From contig OY776489.1 in assembly GCA_963675655.1 (NCBI GenBank), positions 806,001 to 870,000 on the forward strand: a stretch of DNA of 64,000 nt, in the 5' to 3' direction. Position 1 is the stretch's first letter, and each line of letters starts with the position of its first letter. The stretch comes from CAXXOK01 sp963675655 (GTDB taxonomy: Bacteria; Bacillota; Clostridia; Christensenellales; Aristaeellaceae). The notes beneath the pieces are model-generated. The model had not been told where the DNA came from and did no database searches. It was given only the letters and a program-made list of their open reading frames with translations. The translations under genes were made by a program, and so were the position numbers. Shown here piece by piece: positions 16,884-25,263 of the stretch.

Positions 16884-16993
16884 ATGTGCGTACGAACTTG
16901 AATCGGAGAGAAATCGGCTAAACACCTTTTGCTTCCGTCACACTTGCTTGCTCTGGCCCAATTTATGGGTGCACCTTAAACCACACCAAAGTA

Positions 16994-17030
16994 TAAAAAA
17001 AGAGGCCGCCTTTCTGGGGCAGCCTCTTTT
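16994..17030 (-). terminator. terminator of the minus-strand sugar-uptake operon
   Basis: AGAGGC/GCCTCT with inner GCC/GGC form a stem around the TTTCTGG loop; read on the minus strand it ends in TTTTTTTATAC. It lies 13 bases past the binding-protein stop and ends the transcript coming from 25 kb. Confidence 0.8.
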
Positions 17031-17042
17031 CGTTGGTCTTGG

Positions 17043-18128
17043 TTAGTCGTAGAGTAAAATGGCGATGCCTTCGTCGGTGATGTTCTCGCTGTTGTACCAC
17101 TTGGAACCCGTGTCCACGTCTTCCACTGCCTGGCCGTCAGCCGCTTCAACCGCAAGCTCGATAGCCTTGTAGCCCATCTGATAGGGATCCTGCGTGACGG
17201 AGCCGAAGAACGCGCCGCTGGCAACCGCTTCCTTTTGCGTGCTGCCCGCATCGAAGCCAACAACGTAGATGTCCTTGTACTTGCCGCTGGTTTTGTCAAG
17301 GTCCGTGGCGTCATTGGTGGCGCTGATGATGCCGTTGACCGCGGATTGGTTGGCCGCGAACACCGCCGCCAGGTTATCCGTCATGAAGATCTGCGTTGCC
17401 GCAGCCTGAATGTCCGCCTGGCTGGTGGTCGGGGGAACCGTAATGACGATATTCACCTTAGCCGGATTCGCGGAGGGGATGGTCCAGATTTCCTGGCCGG
17501 AAACAGACACACAGCCCGCCAGGCCGTCAAGCGCCTCCAACTGAGAAATCATCTCCGCGATGAAGCCGTCCACGCGCTGGACGATGGAGCCGCTTGTGGC
17601 ATCCTGGGCCAGTACGCCGATGACCGCGGGTGCGTCCTCGGTGCCTGCTAAAACTGCCGCTTGGAAACCCGGGTCGGCCGCGAGGTTGGCGGCCACATTG
17701 CCGCCGGCGTTCTCATTGTTGGTAGCAGCAGTGGCGAGCACAGCGCCCGTCGTGTCGCCGGGGACGCCCGAGTCAAAGCCGATGATCGGGATACCCACTT
17801 CTTTAGCCTTCATCATGGCTTCCTCTAGGGACTTGGGGTCGCAGGCCGCCAGCACGATGGCGTCGGGCTTCTGGTTGATGGCAGCCATTACCTGCTCAAC
17901 CTGCTGGGCCACGTTGCTCTCCGCGTCGGGGCCGTTGGTGGTGACGGTCACGCCCAGATCGGCCGCCGCGTCGGCGGCGCCGGTGAAGGCTGCTTGGTAA
18001 AACTGATTCTGGTAGCTCTTGGAGATGACGATGATCGTTTTGTTGTCCTCCGCCATGGCGCAGGTGGAACCGAGCACTACGGTCAGGATCAGCGCGACCG
18101 CTGTCATCAGGGATACGAACTTCCTCAT
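17043..18128 (-). CDS. Rbs-type sugar ABC transporter substrate-binding protein
   Basis: A 361-residue periplasmic-binding-protein type 1 (Peripl_BP_4) protein. The signal peptide ends in TCAMA before EDNK, an A-x-A site without a lipobox. The mature part starts IIVISKSYQNQFYQAAFTGA, contains PDAIVLAACDPKSLEEAM and IIGFDSGVPGD, and has VVGFDAGSTQKEAVASG and QDPYQMGYKAIELA in the second lobe, as in ribose and galactose binders. It captures sugar outside the membrane for the permease and ATPase encoded just upstream. GGGAGG precedes the ATG. It is the last gene of its operon; the ligand is unknown. Confidence 0.88.
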   Translation of the reverse strand: MRKFVSLMTAVALILTVVLGSTCAMAEDNKTIIVISKSYQNQFYQAAFTGAADAAADLGVTVTTNGPDAESNVAQQVEQVMAAINQKPDAIVLAACDPKSLEEAMMKAKEVGIPIIGFDSGVPGDTTGAVLATAATNNENAGGNVAANLAADPGFQAAVLAGTEDAPAVIGVLAQDATSGSIVQRVDGFIAEMISQLEALDGLAGCVSVSGQEIWTIPSANPAKVNIVITVPPTTSQADIQAAATQIFMTDNLAAVFAANQSAVNGIISATNDATDLDKTSGKYKDIYVVGFDAGSTQKEAVASGAFFGSVTQDPYQMGYKAIELAVEAADGQAVEDVDTGSKWYNSENITDEGIAILLYD

Positions 18129-18190
18129 AATTTTGCCTCCCGTTTTTTTCTATTTACAAGCCCGACTCGAAACGGGCCTGTGTTCCTTCG

Positions 18191-19171
18191 TCAGGCGCTA
18201 CGCGCTTTGCGCGTTCGCACCACGTCCACCAGCACCGCAAGGAGTACTACCACGCCGATGAGTACCTGCTGCCACTGCACCGGGAGCCCCATGGATAAAA
18301 GACCGGTTTTTAAGACGCTGATGACAAACACGCCCAAGATCGTTCCTGAAAGTGTTCCGATACCTCCCGCCAGGGAGGTGCCGCCGATAACGCAAGCGGC
18401 GATTGCATACATTTCCTGGCCGTTGCCCGTTTGGGGCGTGATGCTTGAAAATGTGGCCGCGTAGATGATGCCGCCTAATCCGCAGAAGAAGCCGTTGACG
18501 ATGTAGACCGCCATCTTCCAGTTGGAGGTGCGGATGCCGGAGAGCTCCACCGCCTCCTCGTTGGAGCCCATGGCGTAGGTGTTTCTGCCTAGTACTGTGC
18601 GGTTTAAAAGCACCCACGCGATTAGGAAAAAGGCGATCAGCCACAGCCCCCCCACGGGAAAGCCGTTGTTTTTATATACGAGGCGCTTAAACCAGCCGTC
18701 CGGGGACATAAGGCTGGGGTAGGTCTGGGTTTGTACCTTGGCGATGACCGAGCAAAAGCCCAAAGAGATAAACTGCATGCCCAGTGTGGCGATGAATGGC
18801 GGAAGCTTCAATTTCCCGATGAGAAAGCCGTTGGCTGTGCCGAACAGAACGGCGGTCAGGAGCACTACGCCAAGGCATCCCAGAATGGGAAGTTTCCAGA
18901 TGTTGTACGCCACGCCGCCCACCAGGGCGGAGCCTACCATCACGGTGCCGGAGGAAAGATCGATGCCCCCGGTCAAGATGACGAATGTTGAGCCGATGGC
19001 TAGAAACCCGATGTAATAGGATGAATCCAAAATGCTGATAAACGTGTCGACTGTGAGAAAGTGCCGGCCGAAAAAGCTGAAAAACACGTACAGTACGACC
19101 AAGGAACTCACCGCGATCAGTTTTTGAAGTCCCGAGTCCCCGAAAAAAAGTTTCCTGTTCATAACCCTCAC
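18191..19171 (-). CDS. Rbs-type sugar ABC transporter permease
   Basis: A 326-residue permease of the BPD_transp_2/RbsC family. About ten hydrophobic spans; LTGGIDLSSGTVM near residue 65 and the cytosolic loop MGSNEEAVELSGIRTSNWK near 210 are family marks, the latter contacting the ATPase. The following GGTSLAGGIGTLSGTILG motif is also typical. A GTG start at 19171 overlaps the ATPase stop (GTGA), implying coupled translation; an ATG nine bases on is the alternative. With one permease gene, the transporter channel is probably a homodimer. Confidence 0.88.
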   Translation of the reverse strand: MRVMNRKLFFGDSGLQKLIAVSSLVVLYVFFSFFGRHFLTVDTFISILDSSYYIGFLAIGSTFVILTGGIDLSSGTVMVGSALVGGVAYNIWKLPILGCLGVVLLTAVLFGTANGFLIGKLKLPPFIATLGMQFISLGFCSVIAKVQTQTYPSLMSPDGWFKRLVYKNNGFPVGGLWLIAFFLIAWVLLNRTVLGRNTYAMGSNEEAVELSGIRTSNWKMAVYIVNGFFCGLGGIIYAATFSSITPQTGNGQEMYAIAACVIGGTSLAGGIGTLSGTILGVFVISVLKTGLLSMGLPVQWQQVLIGVVVLLAVLVDVVRTRKARSA

Positions 19172-20667
19172 GTCCCTCCATTCGCCGTAGCGTACGTCAT
19201 GATTTTATGCTGGTTCGCCGCTTCAATGTCCAATTCACCGGTGATTTTTCCTTCGCACATGACGATCACCCGGTCGCTCATTTTAAGAATCTCGGTCAGA
19301 TCCGAGGAGATCATGATGATGGATTTGCCCTCGTCCGCCAAGCGCTGCATGAGCTTGTATATCTCCGCCCGGGCGCCCACATCGATGCCTCGGGTCGGCT
19401 CGTCGAAGATCAGGATGTCCATGTTCTTGAGGAGCCACTTGGAGATGACGACCTTCTGCTGGTTGCCGCCGGAGAGCTTCTTTACCATCTGGGAAACCGA
19501 CGGCGTCTTAATGCCCAGCGCGTCCACATAGCTTTGGGTGGCGGCTTTGCACTTGCGCGCCCGGACAAATCCCCACCGGGAAAGAGACCGATAGGAAGGC
19601 AGCGCGGTATTGTCCGTTACCGACACGCCCAGCACAAGCCCGTAGCGCTTACGATCCTCAGAGAGGTAGCACAGGCCGCTTTTGATGGCGTCTGAAGGGT
19701 GGCGGATGTGGCGGGGCACATTTCCCACGATGATTTCGCCCGCCTCCAGGGAATCCGCGCCGCACAGAAGACGCATGGTCTCCGTCCGGCCCGCGCCCAC
19801 GAGCCCCGCGAATCCGAGTATCTCGCCCTTTTTCAGAGAGAAGCTCACCCCGCGCACCTTGGGGGAGGTCAGGTTGCGCGCCTCCAAAACCACCGGCGCG
19901 CCTGGTGGAACATTGCTTTTTTTCTTAGGTTCCTCCGTTACCTCCCGGCCAATCATCAGCTGCACCATGTCCTGTATCTCCAGCTCAGCCGCGGAATAGG
20001 TGCCGATGTATGCGCCGTCGCGCATAACGGTCACCCGGTCGGCGATCCGCTTAATCTCCCCCAGCCGGTGGGAAATGAAGACGACGGAAACCCCTTTATC
20101 CCGAAGCGCCCCTAGCTTTACGAATAGATCCTCCGCCTCTGCCTCGGAGAGAGCCGCCGTGGGCTCGTCCAGAATCAGAACCCGCGTGGAATCATAGGAC
20201 ATGGCCCGGGCGATCTCCACCATCTGGGCTTTGCTCACCGGCAGGCTTTTAAGAAGCTGCGTGGGCTCCACCTGCATGTCAAAGCTATCGATCAGCTTTT
20301 GCGTGCGCTGGTTGATCCCCTTGTCGGAAAAGAAGAATCCCCGCGCCTCCCGGCCGATGAATATATTCTGCGCCACGGTCAGATCGTTCATCATGTTCAG
20401 TTCCTGATGGACGATGGAGATACCCGCGTGCTGAGCATCCCGGATGGAGTGAAAATGGACGGGTTTGCCCATATACAGGTACTCGCCCTCATAGTTCGCG
20501 TAGATGCCCGTCATGATTTTTACAAGAGTCGATTTTCCCGCGCCGTTTTCGCCGATGAGTGCGTGAATCTCGCCCTGTCGGAGCGAAAACTGGCATTGTT
20601 TGAGCGCATGGACACCAGGAAAGCGCTTATCGATCTCCCGCATTTCGAGAATGACTTCCTGACGCAC
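19168..20667 (-). CDS. Rbs/Mgl-type sugar ABC transporter ATP-binding protein (tandem domains)
   Basis: A 499-residue protein with two ABC domains. Domain 1 has Walker A GENGAGKST, a degenerate signature (LPVSKAQMVEIARAM) and Walker B VLILDEPTAALS. Domain 2 has an atypical Walker A (GLVGAGRTE), the strong signature KKLSGGNQQKV and Walker B ILIFDEPTRGIDVG. That pairing is standard for RbsA/MglA/XylG. A GTG start at 20667 follows AAGGGGGG; an ATG at 20643 would remove eight residues. It powers the permease encoded directly downstream. A 158-base gap separates it from the upstream binding-protein gene and could hold a regulated promoter. Confidence 0.9.
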   Translation of the reverse strand: MRQEVILEMREIDKRFPGVHALKQCQFSLRQGEIHALIGENGAGKSTLVKIMTGIYANYEGEYLYMGKPVHFHSIRDAQHAGISIVHQELNMMNDLTVAQNIFIGREARGFFFSDKGINQRTQKLIDSFDMQVEPTQLLKSLPVSKAQMVEIARAMSYDSTRVLILDEPTAALSEAEAEDLFVKLGALRDKGVSVVFISHRLGEIKRIADRVTVMRDGAYIGTYSAAELEIQDMVQLMIGREVTEEPKKKSNVPPGAPVVLEARNLTSPKVRGVSFSLKKGEILGFAGLVGAGRTETMRLLCGADSLEAGEIIVGNVPRHIRHPSDAIKSGLCYLSEDRKRYGLVLGVSVTDNTALPSYRSLSRWGFVRARKCKAATQSYVDALGIKTPSVSQMVKKLSGGNQQKVVISKWLLKNMDILIFDEPTRGIDVGARAEIYKLMQRLADEGKSIIMISSDLTEILKMSDRVIVMCEGKITGELDIEAANQHKIMTYATANGGT

Positions 20668-20825
20668 CCAACCCCCCCTTTCTTAATAAATTGTCTTTTT
20701 TGACATTTAACTAACCATATTTTCCAGTGTTTCTATGGCGTCATTATAACAAAAGGACGCCCGGCTTTCACCTGCCAAGCGTCATCATCTTTTCGTTTCA
20801 ATTAACATGCCGTATATGACAACTG

Positions 20826-22070
20826 TCATTGATTCATGAATGTATTAACCTCCCGATGGAGGATCACCAGGGAGGCGCGGATGTCCTTCTTGCTTTGCAA
20901 AACATCCGAAATGCCCCGTTCTACCATGCGCGCCGCTTCTTCATAGCCCTCAAATTTGGGTGTTTCCACGCATTGTTCCATCACGTCGCACAGAAAATAC
21001 GCCTCTGCCCCGGACGCCACCACAGCTCGCAGGGGGGAGACGACCCCCAGTCGCGCGGCCACTTGGGCTTGGGTCTCCTCGTCTGATACCAGCATTTTTA
21101 AAAATTCCCAGGCCAGTTCCCTATGTGTGGTGCGGGCGCTGATTCCCACCTGGAGGGAATCCATGCGGGCGATGTTGCCTCCCTGGGGCCCCGCGGGCAT
21201 GGAGACGCACGTCCATTGATATCCGGAGGGCGGGGCGGCACTGCCCCGGACGTAATCCGCGTAGGAGACAGGGGAAAAAGCGACTTGGCCGCTGGAAAAC
21301 GCCAGATCCGTGACCAGATTGCCCCGGGAAAGCGCGTAGAGGAAATTGACGCTGTTGATCATACGGTTGGAGTCCAGGCCATTTTCCAGACCCGTTTCGC
21401 TGAAGACCACCGCACCATTCGCAAAGGCCGCATCCTCCCAAGTATAGCCCGATACACCAAAGCGGTCCAAAATGCCGTCCCCATCCACGTCCCGGGTTAC
21501 CAGTCGGCAGATGGCATGAAAGTCGCTCCAGGTCCAGCCCTCCCCAGGCAGGGCGAGGCTACGCTCCGTCAGGAGCGTCTCATTGATATACATGAGCATA
21601 GGCACGGCCTCGTAGGGCAGCGCGTACTGAATGCCTCCGAACGTCCCAGCTGCCAAGGGCGCTGGAAAATAGGCGTTTTGGGAAAATGCCGGGTCGCCCG
21701 CTATGAACCCCGTAAGATCCATCAGTGCGCCCCGGGCAGAGAGCATGTTAAAATCCTCGTTAGCGACGAAGAACACATCCGGCTCATCACCGCTCAAGTA
21801 TCCTTCCGCCAGCCACTCGGAATAGTCCCGTTCCAGAATTCCACTCTCAAAAGTCACCTGCACCCCTGGATGCGCCGCCTCAAACCGGTCAATGGCGTCC
21901 CGGACGACCTCTGTGGCGGCGACGTTGGATTCCCCCCAGTAGCCGTCCACGAACATGCCGAAGCGCAGTGTCACCAGCGGCCGAGGGGTTGCCCATAAGC
22001 AGAGCAGCAGAAGGACGGTAGCAACAAGAACCACGCCCTTTCCAAGGCGCCTCCTAATCCCGCCCATCAC
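20826..22070 (-). CDS. MalE-type extracellular solute-binding protein in a sensor operon
   Basis: A 414-residue family 1 solute-binding protein. The N terminus has a membrane-spanning signal (VVLVATVLLLLCLWA) with no lipobox. Features include EVVRDAIDRFEAAHPGVQVTF, EPDVFFVANEDF, YALPYEAVPMLMYINETLL and a DVDGDGILDRFG calcium-loop-like stretch. It belongs to the CUT1 binding-protein class, although the transporter downstream is of the CUT2/Rbs class, so its role may be sensing rather than uptake. A GTG start at 22070, seven bases after GGAGGAG, overlaps the response-regulator gene by 17 bases. Confidence 0.8.
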   Translation of the reverse strand: MMGGIRRRLGKGVVLVATVLLLLCLWATPRPLVTLRFGMFVDGYWGESNVAATEVVRDAIDRFEAAHPGVQVTFESGILERDYSEWLAEGYLSGDEPDVFFVANEDFNMLSARGALMDLTGFIAGDPAFSQNAYFPAPLAAGTFGGIQYALPYEAVPMLMYINETLLTERSLALPGEGWTWSDFHAICRLVTRDVDGDGILDRFGVSGYTWEDAAFANGAVVFSETGLENGLDSNRMINSVNFLYALSRGNLVTDLAFSSGQVAFSPVSYADYVRGSAAPPSGYQWTCVSMPAGPQGGNIARMDSLQVGISARTTHRELAWEFLKMLVSDEETQAQVAARLGVVSPLRAVVASGAEAYFLCDVMEQCVETPKFEGYEEAARMVERGISDVLQSKKDIRASLVILHREVNTFMNQ

Positions 22071-22737
22071 CTTGAATCTCCTCCGCCGCCACGCCCGTCT
22101 GCACCGCCCAGATGGCCAACTGGGTGCGATCCCGCAGGTTGCGCTTATTGAGAATTGTGCTCAGATAGTTGCGCACGGTTCCCTGGGAAAGATAGAGTGT
22201 CTCCGCGATCTCCTTGGTGGAAAATCCCTGCCCCACCAGCCGGATAATCTTGCGCTCCAACTGCCCCAGCTCCTCCACCCCCGCGGTCTCCGCCTGCACG
22301 GTGAGGTTGGAGCGCGCAATCTTGGAAAAGAGCACCATCAGCTTGGAAAGAATGTCCGCGTTGAGCATGACACCCCCCTCGTGCACCTTGCGGATGGCTT
22401 CGCTGAGGCGGTCGATGGAGGTTCCCTTGAGCAGATATCCGCTCGCACCATCCCGGACGGCGCCATAAACGTATTCCTCATCGTCAAAGGTGGTGAGGAT
22501 GATGATCTTCACGGCAGGGTATTTTTCCTTTACCGCGCGCGTGGCCTGAATGCCGTCCATCTTAGGCATTCGGATGTCCATGAGAATCACGTCCGGGCGG
22601 TTTGTCCGCACGGATTCCAGCACCTGCGCGCCATCCTCCACCGCGTCCGTAATAACGAAGTCCGGCACCGCGCCCAGCACGATGGCCAGGCTTTGACGGA
22701 TGAGTTCCTGGTCGTCCGCGATCAGAATCTTAATCAT
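22054..22737 (-). CDS. NarL/LuxR-type response regulator
   Basis: A 227-residue regulator. The receiver domain has the acidic pair in LIADDQELIR, the phospho-acceptor Asp in VILMDIRMPKMDG, Thr in ILTTFDDEE and Lys in GYLLKGTS. The C-terminal GerE-type helix-turn-helix (LVGQGFSTKEIAETLYLSQGT, then NYLSTILNK) binds DNA. It should be phosphorylated by the kinase encoded just upstream and control the sugar genes downstream. The ATG at 22737 overlaps the kinase stop as ATGA and follows GGGGGAG. Confidence 0.92.
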   Translation of the reverse strand: MIKILIADDQELIRQSLAIVLGAVPDFVITDAVEDGAQVLESVRTNRPDVILMDIRMPKMDGIQATRAVKEKYPAVKIIILTTFDDEEYVYGAVRDGASGYLLKGTSIDRLSEAIRKVHEGGVMLNADILSKLMVLFSKIARSNLTVQAETAGVEELGQLERKIIRLVGQGFSTKEIAETLYLSQGTVRNYLSTILNKRNLRDRTQLAIWAVQTGVAAEEIQGDGRD

Positions 22738-24053
22738 ACTCTGCTCCCCCATCGAATCGGTATCGTCGCAGTGATGGTGAATCCCGCGTTGCCATCATAT
22801 TCCAGCGTCCCGCCCAGCAGCGCCATGCGCTCCTGAATGTGGCGCAGTCCAAAGCCCTTAACCACATGGGCGCAGCCAGCGCCATCGTCATGTACCTCAA
22901 CCACCAGCGTCCCGTCCCGCCGCTCGATGGTAATATCCACCCGCGCCGCCTGCCCGTGGCGAATGGCGTTGGTGATGCCCTCCTGAATGAGCCGGTAGAT
23001 GGCCTCCTCCTCGTCCTGCTGAAAACGCAACGCGCCGAAACGGTTTTCAAAGGAAATCCGGGTTCCTGAAACCGCCTCGGCCTCCCGAGCGACCCGCAGG
23101 AGGGCAGACTCCAAGTCTCCCAGCTCCAGCGCATCGGGCCGGAGAGCCTCTACCGAGCGGCGCACGTCCCGGATGCCCTTGCGTGCCACGTCGCTGATGA
23201 TGTTCAACTGGCCCTTCGCCGCCTCGGGTGACTTGTCCAGGAGAATCAAACAGGCGTCGATCCCCGCGACGATGCCAGTGAGCGCATGGCCGAGGGTATC
23301 GTGAATCTCCCGGGCGACCCGGTTACGCTCCCGGGTGCGGGCGTTGTTCTCCGCCTCCGCCGCGTAGAGCTCCAAGCGCTGGTTCGCCTCCCGGAGGCGA
23401 CTGTTGGCGTCATCCAGCGCCCGGTTTCTGAGGCTCATCCGTTCCTTTTCCAAAAACTGAATGCGGATCATGAACACCATATAGAGCAGAAACAGAAGGA
23501 TGTTTAGCGAGGAAAGCGTGCTTTTCATGGTAACCAGCAGCGTGCGTATACCGCCGCTGTAGTAAGTCAGGTAGGTGTCGATGGGGATGGCGGGGGCGAG
23601 ATTCGAAACAACGCCAAACCCCGTGGCGATATAAAACAGAAACAGCACGGCAAAAAAGGCGATGCGCGTGCGGGTATTCTTCCAGTAAGCCATGAGGTCC
23701 GCGGTCACCAGCAAAATGACGCTGTTGTCATTAAATTCCAGGGCGCGGATCACAACAAGGGACAAGAGCAGCTCTACCGCCCCCAGAACCAGAAAGCGTG
23801 ATTCTCGCTGGGCTCCCTTGCCTCTGTAATGCATAAAAAACAGGAGGGCAATATAGGAAAATAGCGCGAAGACCGGGGATTTCCACGGCACGGCGGGTAT
23901 CTTGTCCACCCGCGCAAGGAATTCCCGCGCCATGAACGTGTCCGAGACCCTTTGCGTCACCACGAACATGATCCCGCACAAAAGACAAATGATGAGCAGA
24001 TTGGTGCTCTTCATCAGCGCCCGTATAGCGCTGGGCGTCCTGCTGTTGACCAT
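22734..24053 (-). CDS. membrane histidine kinase, HisKA_3 (NarX/DesK) type
   Basis: A 439-residue sensor kinase. Roughly six hydrophobic segments occupy residues 15-210, followed by a coiled coil (RALDDANSRLREANQRLE) and the dimerisation/phosphorylation motif RVAREIHDTLGHALT with the acceptor His. The ATPase domain shows the N box LIQEGITNAIRHG, DDGAG, and GFGLRHIQERMALLGG. The membrane part has no recognised sensor fold, so signal is probably received from the binding protein encoded upstream. I chose the ATG at 24053, which follows GGGAGAG; GTG codons at 24074 and 24080 overlap the preceding stop and are alternatives. Confidence 0.9.
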   Translation of the reverse strand: MVNSRTPSAIRALMKSTNLLIICLLCGIMFVVTQRVSDTFMAREFLARVDKIPAVPWKSPVFALFSYIALLFFMHYRGKGAQRESRFLVLGAVELLLSLVVIRALEFNDNSVILLVTADLMAYWKNTRTRIAFFAVLFLFYIATGFGVVSNLAPAIPIDTYLTYYSGGIRTLLVTMKSTLSSLNILLFLLYMVFMIRIQFLEKERMSLRNRALDDANSRLREANQRLELYAAEAENNARTRERNRVAREIHDTLGHALTGIVAGIDACLILLDKSPEAAKGQLNIISDVARKGIRDVRRSVEALRPDALELGDLESALLRVAREAEAVSGTRISFENRFGALRFQQDEEEAIYRLIQEGITNAIRHGQAARVDITIERRDGTLVVEVHDDGAGCAHVVKGFGLRHIQERMALLGGTLEYDGNAGFTITATIPIRWGSRV

Positions 24054-24070
24054 ACGCTCTCCCACGTCAA

Positions 24071-25030
24071 TCACTGCCACTTGTCGATGTCTGCCCCGGC
24101 CACCGTTTGCCGCGTCAGAAGCTGGGTGGGTACCATGATGTTCCGCGCCGCCTGTTCGTCGATCAGAAGCGCGTACATGGCCATCGCGGCACGGCTCCCC
24201 AGCTCTACCGGTAAAAGTGTCGCCATCACCAGCACATCCCCGTCCTTCACCATCGTCTTTACCTCGGGGCTGCCGCCCATGCCCACCAGAACGACGTTGC
24301 CCATGTCGTGCGCCTTGAGCACCGATATAACCGCGTCCATGGAGACGTCGCTCGGTGCGAATACCGCATCAAAGGAAACGCCCCCCACAATCCATTCCTC
24401 CAAGGCAGCCGCCACCGACTCGGTTCGCTCCTCGCAAGCAACGCGCCCGACGATGGAAAACCCATCCCGGTCAGCCAAGCTCCGTGAAAAGCCATCCAGC
24501 CGTTCGGCCACCGCCCGGTCGCCCGTGTATTCCACCAAAAGAACGCGCGCGGCGGATACCTGCTCCGCCAGATAGCGCCCCACCTGAGCCCCAGCATCCG
24601 CATCGTCGTAGGCCACGAAGCAGTCCGCGCCTTGCGCGTTGGCCGGGTAGTCATCCAGCACCACGACACGGATTCCCCGGGCGCGGGCGTCCGCCAGCAC
24701 GGGTGCCGCCTCAGTCCAATCCACAGGCGCGACAAACAGCCCAGCGGCGCCCCGATCGATCAGCAAACCAATCTGCTCGTTCTGCTCCGCCTGACTCATG
24801 AGCGCGTCCCGGGCAATGAGCACATCGCCATTGCCCACCACGATGGAGTCAATCTTTTCGTTGAGCGCCTCGTAATACGCGTTTTCAAAGCTCGGATAAC
24901 ACGCACCGATGATGACCAGGTCGTTCGCCGCGTCGCCATGAAACCCATTCCGGGTCAGCACGCCCACAAGCAACAGCACGACGATCACGTTGGCCGAGAA
25001 AAGAAGGACATACAAAATCATCTTTCTCAT
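24071..25030 (-). CDS. membrane-anchored sugar-binding sensor protein (Peripl_BP_4)
   Basis: A 319-residue type 1 periplasmic-binding fold with one N-terminal hydrophobic segment (ILYVLLFSANVIVVLLLVGV) and no clear cleavage site, so it is probably tethered to the membrane. The body contains GAAGLFVAPVDWTEAAPVL, GIRVVVLDDYPAN, VLLVEYTGDRAVAERLDGF and DAVFAPSDVSMDAVISVLKA, the ligand-binding surface of ribose-type binders. Being first in an operon with a histidine kinase that lacks a sensor domain, it probably detects the sugar and signals to it, as XylFII does with LytS in Clostridium. Three GAGGAYGC repeats lie directly before the ATG. Confidence 0.85.
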   Translation of the reverse strand: MRKMILYVLLFSANVIVVLLLVGVLTRNGFHGDAANDLVIIGACYPSFENAYYEALNEKIDSIVVGNGDVLIARDALMSQAEQNEQIGLLIDRGAAGLFVAPVDWTEAAPVLADARARGIRVVVLDDYPANAQGADCFVAYDDADAGAQVGRYLAEQVSAARVLLVEYTGDRAVAERLDGFSRSLADRDGFSIVGRVACEERTESVAAALEEWIVGGVSFDAVFAPSDVSMDAVISVLKAHDMGNVVLVGMGGSPEVKTMVKDGDVLVMATLLPVELGSRAAMAMYALLIDEQAARNIMVPTQLLTRQTVAGADIDKWQ

Positions 25031-25031
25031 C

Positions 25032-25055
25032 GCATCCTCGCGTCCTCGCGTCCTC
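25032..25055 (-). repeat. three tandem 8-bp repeats forming the ribosome-binding region
   Basis: On the minus strand GAGGACGC-GAGGACGC-GAGGATGC runs straight into the start codon region of the sensor gene, one base before the ATG. Each unit contains a Shine-Dalgarno-like GAGGA, so unit number would alter its distance or number. Confidence 0.7.
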
Positions 25056-25083
25056 CTGTAAAAATGGCACAGTCCTTAGTTGC

Positions 25084-25112
25084 AGTATACCACCGGGGGC
25101 GGCTTCGAGCAA
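25084..25112 (-). promoter_or_regulatory. promoter of the sensor/kinase operon
   Basis: On the minus strand TTGCTC (25112-25107) and TATACT (25089-25084) are separated by 17 bp. The start would fall about 45-50 bases before the sensor ATG. Confidence 0.6.
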
Positions 25113-25193
25113 GGGCACTTCAAAAGCACCCAGCGTCGAGGATAACGGATTCCGGCTTGGCAAATAAAGGTAAAACAACCGGCTTCGCCGCCC

Positions 25194-25222
25194 TTGACAG
25201 CCACACCGGAATCCGCTACGAT
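25194..25222 (+). promoter_or_regulatory. promoter of the VOC-family gene
   Basis: TTGACA (25194-25199) and TACGAT (25217-25222) are spaced by 17 bp. The spacer contains CCGGAATCCG (25206-25215), the exact mirror of CGGATTCCGG at 25146-25155, which could be a regulator site. Confidence 0.7.
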
Positions 25223-25263
25223 ACAGCCATAGCGATATAAACCATATAGCAGGAGGCATCATA

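Noticed and set aside
16757..17030. Genomic island inserted at tRNA-Ser with the sugar-sensing genes
   Set aside because: No integrase gene and no repeated tRNA 3' end were found between 17 and 26 kb.
20743..20748. TATAAT on the minus strand upstream of the Rbs-type ATPase gene
   Set aside because: A good -10 hexamer, but no -35 hexamer at 16-18 bp; it could be an activator-dependent promoter for the response regulator, which cannot be judged from sequence alone.
20816..20829. Palindrome ATGACA-AC-TGTCAT at the end of the solute-binding protein gene
   Set aside because: Short and overlapping a stop codon; a regulator site is possible but unsupported by a second copy.
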